A stretch of 5,860 nucleotides of DNA from Rhodobacterales bacterium (lineage in GTDB: Bacteria > Pseudomonadota > Alphaproteobacteria > Rhodobacterales > Rhodobacteraceae), in contig JAAFHS010000190.1 in the NCBI GenBank assembly GCA_013298485.1, positions 1 to 5,860 of the forward strand, written 5' to 3'. The translations under genes were made by a program, and so were the position numbers. The notes below the pieces were generated by a model that ran no database searches, was not told the DNA's origin, and worked only from the letters and a program-made list of their open reading frames with translations. Every line of letters begins with the position of its first letter. Positions within the stretch are counted from its first letter, which is position 1. Below, piece by piece: positions 1 to 5,351 of this stretch.

Positions 1-1
1 G

Positions 2-601
2 GTTGATGTTACGCTGACCACGCAAAACGTTGACGGTTCGACCGGCTATTATTCGATTGCCTTCGCAAAAACGGACTCTGGTATAACGTCGATCGAGGAT
101 GCGAAGGGCAAGAGCTTTGCCTTTGCGGAACCGAACTCCACCTCGGGCTATCTGGTGCCTGCAGCCGAAATGACAGCCGCCTACGGCACGCTGGAAGATT
201 ACTTTTCGGAAGTGAAGTTCTCGGGCGGTCACGAGCAGACCATCGTCGGCGTGGCCAATGGCGATTTCGACGCGGGCGTGTCATGGGCTGACGGGCTGGG
301 TAACTGGGAAGACGGCTTCACCAACGGCGCGTTCCGCAAAGCCGTGGATGCGGGCCTGGTGGACATGAACACCATCGTGGAAATCTGGCGGTCAGAGTTG
401 ATCCCGAACGGACCTTTTGTCGTGCGGCGTGCGCTGCCGCAGGACGTGAAGGACAAGGTCAACACCATCGTGGCCGACATGTGGGAAACCGATAAAGACT
501 GCGCCTATGGCGTGGCATCGGGCGATGCGAAAGACTTCGTTCCGGTCACGGCAGACGCCTACGCCGGCGTTCTGGCAGCGCGCAAACTGCAGGATCAGTA
601 A
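2..601 (+). CDS. phnD: Phosphonate ABC transporter periplasmic substrate-binding protein PhnD (5' end missing)
   Basis: PhnD captures phosphonates in the periplasm and delivers them to the PhnE permease. The reading frame is open from base 2, so the signal peptide and first lobe lie upstream; 199 residues remain of a family usually about 300-340 long. Visible residues 40-53 include the NSTSG phosphonate-binding loop (45-49), where backbone and Ser/Thr groups hold the phosphonate oxygens in E. coli PhnD. GGHEQ (75-79) carries the conserved His, and IWRSELIPNGP (128-138) closes the binding cleft. By alignment from memory, the two acidic residues that bind the amino group of 2-aminoethylphosphonate in E. 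coli (Glu177, Asp205) are Asp97 and Gly137 here, so ligand preference may differ. Internal GTG/ATG codons from 155 on are not starts because homology continues upstream of them. It is the first gene seen in a phn(C)DEE operon. Family assignment is firm; the ligand is not known. Confidence 0.95.
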   Translation, partial: VDVTLTTQNVDGSTGYYSIAFAKTDSGITSIEDAKGKSFAFAEPNSTSGYLVPAAEMTAAYGTLEDYFSEVKFSGGHEQTIVGVANGDFDAGVSWADGLGNWEDGFTNGAFRKAVDAGLVDMNTIVEIWRSELIPNGPFVVRRALPQDVKDKVNTIVADMWETDKDCAYGVASGDAKDFVPVTADAYAGVLAARKLQDQ

Positions 602-614
602 TCTGCTTGACCAA

Positions 615-647
615 TATCGCCGGGCCCCCATTCGGGGTCCGGCGATA
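615..647 (+). terminator. Strong intercistronic hairpin between phnD and phnE1 (attenuator or partial terminator)
   Basis: The arms TATCGCCGG (615-623) and CCGGCGATA (639-647) are perfect reverse complements. They are extended inward by a G-T pair (624/638) and CCCC/GGGG (625-628/634-637), giving a 14-pair stem with a 5-base CATTC loop. AATTTT follows at 648-653, a short and imperfect T-tract. It begins 14 bases after the phnD stop and ends 38 bases before the phnE1 start, with no promoter that I can recognise between. In transporter operons such a hairpin often protects the 3' end of the abundant binding-protein mRNA and lets only part of transcription through to the permease genes. That role is inferred; the structure is seen directly. 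Confidence 0.75.
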
Positions 648-685
648 AATTTTGGTGACACAGACGATTTTCCATCAGGGGCGCT

Positions 686-1564
686 ATGGTCGAACTCATA
701 CTCGGGCCACAGCCGGGGCAACGCCCCGATTTGTCAAACCCGCAAGAGGCCTATCTGCATATGGTCCGGCGCAAGCGGGTATATGGCGGGATCATCCTAG
801 TGGTGTTCGTCGCCCTGATGGCATCAGGTTTTCAGATCGCCGAACACCGCAACGCTGGCAGCTTTCTGGACGGCCTGGCCCAGCTTGATGATTTTCCGGC
901 GGAAGTGCTGCATGAAGGCTGGGCAAATCGGGCCAATGTGCCCGCGCTGTTTGTGGAGTTCCTGCCTTCACTGCTCGAGACAGTGAATATTGCCGCCGTG
1001 TCAACGCTGGTCGGGTGCATTTTCGGTGCCGTGCTGGCGCTGCTTTCAACGCGCGGTCTTGCCCGATGGCCATCGCTTGTCATGGTCTTCCGCCGCATTT
1101 CAGACGCGCTGCGCGCCATCCCGGAAGTCGTCATTGCACTGGTTCTGGTGTTCATCCTTGGCGGCGGTCCGGTGCCTGCCGTGATTGCCATCGGCCTGCA
1201 CACCATGGGGGCGATGGGAAAACTGTTCTCGGAAGTGGCCGAGAATGCCGATCTGAAGCCGGTTGAAGGGCTGACCTCGGTTGGTGCGACATGGGGGCAG
1301 AAGATGTGGCTGGGTATCCTGCCACAGGTGGCCCCGAACTGGCTAAGCTATGCACTACTGCGATTTGAAATCAACGTGCGCGCCAGTGCCATTCTGGGTT
1401 TTGTCGGCGAAGGTGGCATCGGGCATGACCTGAAGCTTGCGATGCAATGGGGACAAGGCAGTTACGATCAGGTGGTGGCGATCTTCATCCTGCTGTTCAT
1501 GACGATTTTCCTGATTGATCAGCTGTCGGGCCACTATCGAAATCGTCTGGTCAAGGGGCATTGA
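686..1564 (+). CDS. phnE1: Phosphonate ABC transporter permease PhnE, first copy
   Basis: Inner-membrane permease of the phosphonate importer, forming the channel with the second PhnE and powered by PhnC. The 292 residues hold a cytoplasmic N-terminus (1-32), a first membrane segment (about 33-52), an extracytoplasmic stretch of about 40 residues, then the binding-protein-dependent transport core with hydrophobic segments near 96-121, 141-180, 228-245 and 260-280. The coupling EAA-type loop lies at about 183-214 (EVAENADL...VEG...G...ILPQ), the site where the ATPase docks. GFVGEGGIG (238-246) is typical of PhnE. The ATG at 686 is chosen because AGGGG sits at 677-681 and the N-terminal part looks family-like; an ATG at 761 (residue 26) has a poorer ribosome site. 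phnE2 follows after 3 bases. The length is close to usual for PhnE. Confidence 0.95.
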   Translation: MVELILGPQPGQRPDLSNPQEAYLHMVRRKRVYGGIILVVFVALMASGFQIAEHRNAGSFLDGLAQLDDFPAEVLHEGWANRANVPALFVEFLPSLLETVNIAAVSTLVGCIFGAVLALLSTRGLARWPSLVMVFRRISDALRAIPEVVIALVLVFILGGGPVPAVIAIGLHTMGAMGKLFSEVAENADLKPVEGLTSVGATWGQKMWLGILPQVAPNWLSYALLRFEINVRASAILGFVGEGGIGHDLKLAMQWGQGSYDQVVAIFILLFMTIFLIDQLSGHYRNRLVKGH

Positions 1565-1567
1565 GCG

Positions 1568-2878
1568 ATGGTGGACGCAATCCTGACGCAGAGCATCACG
1601 CAGACCTTTCGCAAACGGCGTCTGATCGCGTTCGGGGTCCCTGCGGCGATCCTTGTCTATCTGACCTATATCTTCTTCACGTTTGACCTGCCGGGACTGG
1701 CACAACGTGCCCGGCTGGATAATGCGGCGATCCTGCTGTCGGATTTCTGGTCGCACAAGACGCATGTCACCCGCGACAATGCATCAGGTGTGGTCACCGT
1801 GGCGATCGAGGGGGAACGCAAAGGCACCTACGCGGAGGGCACGCATCCCGATTGGGTGACGCGCGACGGTGATGTCACACGCGTCGATCTGGGCGATGGG
1901 CATCTGGTGACCTATGATGCGGCAGGCGCGCGGTATGTGGTGCCAGGCTACGGCACGATCGATATCCGCCCCGTTGATGGCAAGCTGGCCCTGATCGCAC
2001 CTACGCCGGTACCGGATTGGATCAGCGTCAGTGACAACCGAATTGCGGTGACGACCGATCATGGCCGGTTCAACTATACCCGGTCCAAGGTTGAAACCTT
2101 TCGCTATCAGGCGGGGTGGGAGCTGTTCTTTTTCACGCTCGACAGCCCCTTTCATGGCAAGGGGCCGCTGGAACTGGCGGCCATGGTGTTGGGCGGCGAA
2201 CGGGTTGATCCGGCGCGGTCGAACTTTGCCGCAATGGTCTCAGATGTCTGGACGAACAAGATGTGGCGGCATGGCGATGTGGTCTGGGCGCTGTTTGAAA
2301 CGGTGCTGATGGCGTTTCTGGGCACGATGGGTGCGGCGCTGATTGCCTTGCCGCTGGGCTTTTTGGCCGCGTCGAATTTCGCACCTTTCCGGGCGGTCCG
2401 GTTTGCCTTCAGCCGCGTGTTTGACTTCGTGCGCGGTGTGGACGGGTTGATCTGGACCATCATCCTGTCGCGCGCCTTTGGCCCCGGGCCAATGACGGGC
2501 GCGCTGGCGATCCTGATCACCGATACCGGCAGTTTCGGCAAAACCTTTGCCGAGGCGCTGGAGAACATCGACGACAAGCAGGTGGAGGGTATCCGATCAA
2601 CCGGGGCCAACGGCCTGCAGCGCGCGCGGTTCGGGGTGATCCCTCAGGTAACGCCGGTTCTGATGAGTCAGGTGCTCTACAACCTTGAATCCAACACACG
2701 ATCCGCCACTGTCATCGGGGCCATCGTGGGGGGCGGCATCGGTCTTTTGCTGACCCAGGCCATCATCACCCAGAAGGACTGGGAGGAGGTGGCCTACTAC
2801 ATCGTCCTGATCGTGCTGATGGTCATGATGATGGACAGCTTTTCCGGCTGGCTGCGCCGCAAACTGATCAAGGGCTGA
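1568..2878 (+). CDS. phnE2: Phosphonate ABC transporter permease PhnE, second copy, with large periplasmic insert
   Basis: Second permease subunit, expected to pair with the preceding PhnE as a heterodimer. Its 436 residues are about 150 more than phnE1. Membrane segment 1 is at about 20-38. Residues about 40-235 are hydrophilic, rich in alternating beta-like segments (for example VTVAIEGE, VTRVDLGDGHLVTYD, GTIDIRP), and should lie in the periplasm. The transport core follows, with hydrophobic segments at about 238-268, 290-318, 381-400 and 408-424. The ATPase-coupling EAA loop is at about 328-361 (EALENIDDKQVEGIRSTG...VIPQ). AAGGGG at 1553-1558, inside the end of phnE1, supplies the ribosome site 9 bases ahead of the ATG. 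Only 3 bases separate the two permease genes, so translation is probably coupled. The divergence from phnE1 is too great for a recent duplication. The function of the insert is not known to me. Confidence 0.95.
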   Translation: MVDAILTQSITQTFRKRRLIAFGVPAAILVYLTYIFFTFDLPGLAQRARLDNAAILLSDFWSHKTHVTRDNASGVVTVAIEGERKGTYAEGTHPDWVTRDGDVTRVDLGDGHLVTYDAAGARYVVPGYGTIDIRPVDGKLALIAPTPVPDWISVSDNRIAVTTDHGRFNYTRSKVETFRYQAGWELFFFTLDSPFHGKGPLELAAMVLGGERVDPARSNFAAMVSDVWTNKMWRHGDVVWALFETVLMAFLGTMGAALIALPLGFLAASNFAPFRAVRFAFSRVFDFVRGVDGLIWTIILSRAFGPGPMTGALAILITDTGSFGKTFAEALENIDDKQVEGIRSTGANGLQRARFGVIPQVTPVLMSQVLYNLESNTRSATVIGAIVGGGIGLLLTQAIITQKDWEEVAYYIVLIVLMVMMMDSFSGWLRRKLIKG

Positions 2879-2881
2879 AGG

Positions 2882-3499
2882 ATGACCAGGCTTTCGGCAG
2901 ATGCGCCGCTGATCCATGCGGATTGCGTGATCGTGGATTCGACATTCGGGGCCTATTGCGAAGTTGGCCAAGGCAGTCGCGTGTTGCAGACGCGCTTTGA
3001 CGACTATGCCTATTGCGACCGTCTGTCAGACATTGCCAACACGACAGTCGGCAAGTTTGCCAACATCGCGGCGATGACACGGATCGGGCCGACGGATCAC
3101 CCGATGGACCATGCGTCGCTGCACCATTTCCTGTATCGGTCGTCGTATTATTGGCCCGATGCGGCGGACGATCCTGCGTTTTTTGCCGCACGCGCGGCGC
3201 GGCGGACGGTGATCGGGCCGGATACGTGGATCGGCCATGGGGCCATCGTCAAGCCGGATGTGATGATCGGGGCGGGCGCGATTGTGGCGGCGGGGGCGGT
3301 GGTGACCAAAGATGTGGCCCCCTACGTGATCGTGGCGGGCGTACCTGCAGTGCCGCTTCGCGCACGCTTTGGGCCCGGGATTGCAGACAGGCTGATGGAG
3401 CTGGCCTGGTGGGACTGGCCGCATGGCCAACTGCGTCAGGCGCTGGATGATTTTCGCAACCTCAAGGCCGAGGCCTTTCTGGAAAGATATGCGGGTTAG
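2882..3499 (+). CDS. Phosphonate-operon hexapeptide-repeat (left-handed beta-helix) acetyltransferase
   Basis: A 205-residue trimeric left-handed beta-helix acyltransferase of the group repeatedly found in phn operons (the 'phosphonate metabolism, transferase hexapeptide repeat' family, related to xenobiotic acetyltransferases). Hexapeptide-like turns occupy about 8-68 and 109-155 (TVIGPDTWIGHGAIV, VMIGAGAIVAAGAVV). Between them is a loop with IGPTDHPMDHAS (68-79); His73 is the likely catalytic base by comparison with xenobiotic acetyltransferases. The C-terminus has the family-like DRLMELAWWDWP (169-180). It would use acetyl-CoA in the cytoplasm; the acceptor is unproven. An aminoalkylphosphonate is a reasonable guess from context, but the protein is unrelated in fold to the GNAT enzyme PhnO. 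It starts 3 bases after the phnE2 stop, with AAGGG at 2870-2874 as ribosome site, so it belongs to the transport operon. Its stop overlaps the stop of convergent phnF. No established gene symbol is given. Confidence 0.9.
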   Translation: MTRLSADAPLIHADCVIVDSTFGAYCEVGQGSRVLQTRFDDYAYCDRLSDIANTTVGKFANIAAMTRIGPTDHPMDHASLHHFLYRSSYYWPDAADDPAFFAARAARRTVIGPDTWIGHGAIVKPDVMIGAGAIVAAGAVVTKDVAPYVIVAGVPAVPLRARFGPGIADRLMELAWWDWPHGQLRQALDDFRNLKAEAFLERYAG

Positions 3500-4212
3500 T
3501 CGGGGCCGGGCGTGACGGTCAGGGTGATCCTGTCGCCTGCAAACCAGGTAGAGCCGTATTCGACGGGCGCGCCTGCAGCATCGACGTTGATGGCGACCGC
3601 GCGCAGGACCGGCGCGCGCTCGGCAATCTGCAAGGCGAGGGCGAGCACAGGTTTGGCAAGCTTTGCGGTGATCCGGGTCGCGGCGCGGGTATAGTCGTCA
3701 AGGCCGCAGGCCAGCAGGGCGGCGGTGACGGAGTGGGTTTCGGCGACATGTTCCAGCAGGGCGGGAAACCGCGCGGCAGGAAAGACCGACCGGAAAAACG
3801 CGAGCGGTTGGCCATCGGCCAGCGAGACCCCCTCAATCACATGGACGGCAGCACCTGCTGGCAGGGCAAGCGCCTCGGCCTCGCGCAGTGCCGCGGGGCG
3901 CGTTTCAAGGCGGCTGATCTGGCGTGATGGGGTGCGACCGAGGGCTGCGATGTTCTGGTGAAACCGCACGCGGCGGCCAAGCGCATAATCGGTGGGCGTC
4001 ACCGCCACAAAAACGCCTGCCCCACGGCGGGAATGCACGATGCCCTGTGCAGTCAATTCCGCCAGCGCATGGCGCACCGTATGGCGGTTGACGCCAAAGC
4101 GGGCGGCAAGCTGGGCCTCGGTCGGAAGTTTATCGCCAGGACGGTAAAGCGCCGCCGTGATCTCGGTTGTCAAGGTATCGGCAATCGCTTTCCAGATGGT
4201 GCTGCGGGGCAT
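3496..4212 (-). CDS. phnF: GntR/HutC-family transcriptional regulator PhnF
   Basis: Repressor-type regulator of phosphonate genes, 238 residues. An N-terminal winged helix (about 5-70) contains the GntR signature PGDKLPTEAQLAARFGVN, the recognition helix region NRHTVRHALAEL (42-53) and the wing SRRGAGVFVA (61-70). A UTRA/HutC effector-binding domain (about 88-232) ends with the typical VEYGSTWFAGDRITL. The start is set to the ATG at 4212: AGGAG on the - strand (4224-4220) lies 7 bases from it, whereas the in-frame TTG at 4218 would be only 1 base from that site. It is transcribed away from phnG, from the shared 120-base region, so it probably controls phnG and itself. It is convergent with the acetyltransferase gene, with a 4-base overlap at the stops. 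The family is certain; the name PhnF rests on the location next to phnG. The effector is unknown. Confidence 0.92.
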   Translation of the reverse strand: MPRSTIWKAIADTLTTEITAALYRPGDKLPTEAQLAARFGVNRHTVRHALAELTAQGIVHSRRGAGVFVAVTPTDYALGRRVRFHQNIAALGRTPSRQISRLETRPAALREAEALALPAGAAVHVIEGVSLADGQPLAFFRSVFPAARFPALLEHVAETHSVTAALLACGLDDYTRAATRITAKLAKPVLALALQIAERAPVLRAVAINVDAAGAPVEYGSTWFAGDRITLTVTPGPD

Positions 4213-4222
4213 CGGCAAGCTC

Positions 4223-4240
4223 CTGTCATCAAAAATTCAC
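4223..4240 (+). promoter_or_regulatory. Weak Pho-box-like sequence
   Basis: CTGTCAT at 4223-4229 equals the canonical PhoB half-site, followed by a CAAA spacer, but the second half-site (AATTCAC) matches at only three of seven positions. A second weak candidate is CAGTCAC-ATAA-GTTGTAT at 4270-4287 (12 of 18 by eye). Phosphate-starvation control by PhoB is normal for phn genes in this bacterial group, yet neither site is well placed relative to a clear -10, and the first overlaps the phnF ribosome site. Confidence 0.2.
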
Positions 4241-4280
4241 AACTCTTCTGTTGTCGTCAAGATCAGCTTCAGTCACATAA

Positions 4281-4310
4281 GTTGTATAGTTGTATATGCA
4301 AACAGACAAC
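4281..4310. promoter_or_regulatory. Candidate PhnF operator: tandem GTTGTATA repeat with GTTGT/ACAAC half-sites
   Basis: GTTGTATA occurs twice head to tail (4281-4288 and 4289-4296). The second copy overlaps an imperfect palindrome TTGTATATGCAA (4290-4301, five of six pairs match), and ACAAC at 4306-4310 is the inverse of GTTGT. A further inverted pair, ACAAC (4239-4243) and GTTGT (4250-4254), lies upstream with a 6-base spacer. HutC-subfamily regulators often bind short dyads with a TATA-like centre, and the site overlaps the likely -10 of phnG. A repressor site for PhnF is therefore plausible, but no binding motif was computed. Confidence 0.5.
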
Positions 4311-4332
4311 CCAGGAATCTGTTGAGGATAGA

Positions 4333-4785
4333 ATGACGCAGAGCGCCGATCCGCAGGTGGTGGCCCGCAAAGACTGGATGTCGGTTCTGGCAAAAGCCCC
4401 GGCTGCGCGACTGTCGGCGCTGATGCCGGACGTGCCCGCGCATGATGTGCTGCGCCCTGCAGAGGTGGGCTCTGTCATGGTGCAGGGGCGTATCGGGAGC
4501 ACGGGCGCTGCGTTCAACCTCGGGGAAATGACGGTCACGCGGTGTTCTGTGCGCCTGCCGGGCGGCGCAGTGGGCCATGCCTATGTGCAGGGGCGTGACA
4601 AGGGGCACGCAATACGCGCCGCCGTCGTTGACGCGCTGATGCAGACGGATGCGGCCGATCGCCTGTCGCGCATGGTGCTGGCACCATTGCAGGCCGAGGC
4701 GGCCGTTGCGCGCAGCATGCGGGCAGGCAAGGCGGCGGCAACCAAGGTTGATTTCTTTACCATGGTGCGGGGGGAGGACCAATGA
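4333..4785 (+). CDS. phnG: C-P lyase core complex subunit PhnG
   Basis: PhnG is a small subunit of the cytoplasmic PhnGHIJ C-P lyase core complex and is needed, with PhnH and PhnI, to join alkylphosphonate to the C1 of ribose in ATP with loss of adenine. The product is 150 residues, the same size as E. coli PhnG. Conserved blocks are visible: the N-terminal helix ARKDWMSVLAKAP (11-23), RPAEVGSVMVQGRIGSTG (41-58), FNLGEMTVTRCSVRLPGG (61-78), GHAYVQGRDKGHA (81-93) and the C-terminal KAAATKVDFFTMVRG (133-147). The ATG at 4333 is chosen because GAGGA precedes it at 4324-4328 and the length fits the family. The frame stays open 125 codons further upstream, but that part is antisense to phnF and has no family resemblance. 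The stop overlaps the phnH start (ATGA), indicating coupled translation. Confidence 0.96.
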   Translation: MTQSADPQVVARKDWMSVLAKAPAARLSALMPDVPAHDVLRPAEVGSVMVQGRIGSTGAAFNLGEMTVTRCSVRLPGGAVGHAYVQGRDKGHAIRAAVVDALMQTDAADRLSRMVLAPLQAEAAVARSMRAGKAAATKVDFFTMVRGEDQ

Positions 4786-5351
4786 CGCAGGATGCGCTTT
4801 CCGGCGGTTTTGCCACGGCACCCCTGCAATCGGCCCGCGCGTTTCGTGCCCTGCTGGAGGCGATGGCGCGCCCTGGCACGATCTGGCCAATCGAAGGGGC
4901 GATGCCGCCAGCGCCCCTTTCCATCGCGGCAGGCACGGCGATACTGACGCTGGTTGACGCAACGACACCGCTGCATCTGGCGGGTGCTGCCGATTGCCCG
5001 ACGGTGCGCGACTGGGTGACGTTTCACACGGGCGCACCGGTGTGTGACGCCGCCGATGCGACGTTTGCCGTGGGCAGCTGGGATGCCTTGCAACCCGTTG
5101 CGCGGTTCCGCATCGGATTGCCGGACTATCCTGACCGGTCTGTGACCCTGATCATCGAAACGGATGTGCTGGGGCAGACCGGCGCGCGCCTGACCGGCCC
5201 CGGTATCCGCGATGCGACCCATCTTTCACTGCCGGAAACGGCCACTTTCCGCGCCAACCGTGCGCTGTTTCCGCTGGGGTTCGATGCCTACCTCACTTGT
5301 GGTGACCGCATTGCCGGTTTGCCCCGGTCGACCCGCGTGGAGGAAAGCTGA
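4782..5351 (+). CDS. phnH: C-P lyase core complex subunit PhnH
   Basis: PhnH is a dimeric subunit of the PhnGHIJ core complex, related in fold to PLP-dependent transferases but lacking the cofactor. Its 189 residues match the usual length of about 190. Recognisable stretches are GGFATAPLQSARAFRALLEAMARPG (8-32, in two blocks), LTLVDATTPLHL (55-66), VRDWVTFHTGAP (75-86), YPDRSVTLI (116-124), LTGPGI (137-142) and the C-terminal FPLGFDAYLTCGDRIAGLP followed by RSTR (163-185). It starts inside the phnG stop (4-base overlap), with GGGGAGG at 4771-4777 as ribosome site. Its own stop shares one base with the phnI start (TGATG), so the three subunits are probably made in matched amounts. Confidence 0.96.
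   Translation: MTQDALSGGFATAPLQSARAFRALLEAMARPGTIWPIEGAMPPAPLSIAAGTAILTLVDATTPLHLAGAADCPTVRDWVTFHTGAPVCDAADATFAVGSWDALQPVARFRIGLPDYPDRSVTLIIETDVLGQTGARLTGPGIRDATHLSLPETATFRANRALFPLGFDAYLTCGDRIAGLPRSTRVEES

Larger units (their letters stand above)
4213..4332. promoter_or_regulatory. Divergent phnF-phnG control region
   Basis: This 120-base gap is visibly AT-richer than the genes around it and must hold the promoters for both phnF (leftward) and the phnG operon (rightward). The best single -10-like word on the + strand is TATAGT at 4285-4290, but no convincing -35 stands at the right distance. On the - strand TTGTCT (4309-4304) and TATACA (4288-4283) are 15 bases apart, a weak pair. The ribosome sites are AGGAG for phnF (- strand, 4224-4220) and GAGGA for phnG (4324-4328). 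The exact transcription starts cannot be read from the sequence. Confidence 0.7.

Noticed and set aside
2152..2610. 152-codon open frame on the - strand opposite phnE2
   Set aside because: Shadow of phnE2; no recognisable domain and no plausible promoter or ribosome site context.
686..2878. phnE1 and phnE2 as one gene split by a frameshift, or as a recent duplication
   Set aside because: Each has a complete transport core, its own start and ribosome site, and the two sequences differ widely; paired phnE genes are normal in this group.
4213..4218. In-frame TTG at 4218 as an alternative phnF start
   Set aside because: It would leave only 1 base after the AGGAG ribosome site, while the ATG at 4212 leaves 7.
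4239..4254. ACAAC/GTTGT inverted pair as a terminator or riboswitch stem
   Set aside because: Only 5 pairs, AT-rich and without a T-tract; better explained as regulator half-sites.
3958..4332. 125-codon upstream extension of the phnG frame, open across the phnF gene
   Set aside because: It is antisense to phnF, shows no family resemblance, and the phnG ATG at 4333 has its own ribosome site and gives the standard PhnG length.
4273..5037. 254-codon open frame on the - strand opposite phnG and phnH
   Set aside because: Arg/Pro/His-rich shadow translation typical of high-GC coding DNA; the + strand holds clear phnG and phnH.
4581..5222. 213-codon open frame on the - strand opposite phnG/phnH
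   Set aside because: Overlaps another - strand shadow frame and two recognised genes; the composition is not protein-like.
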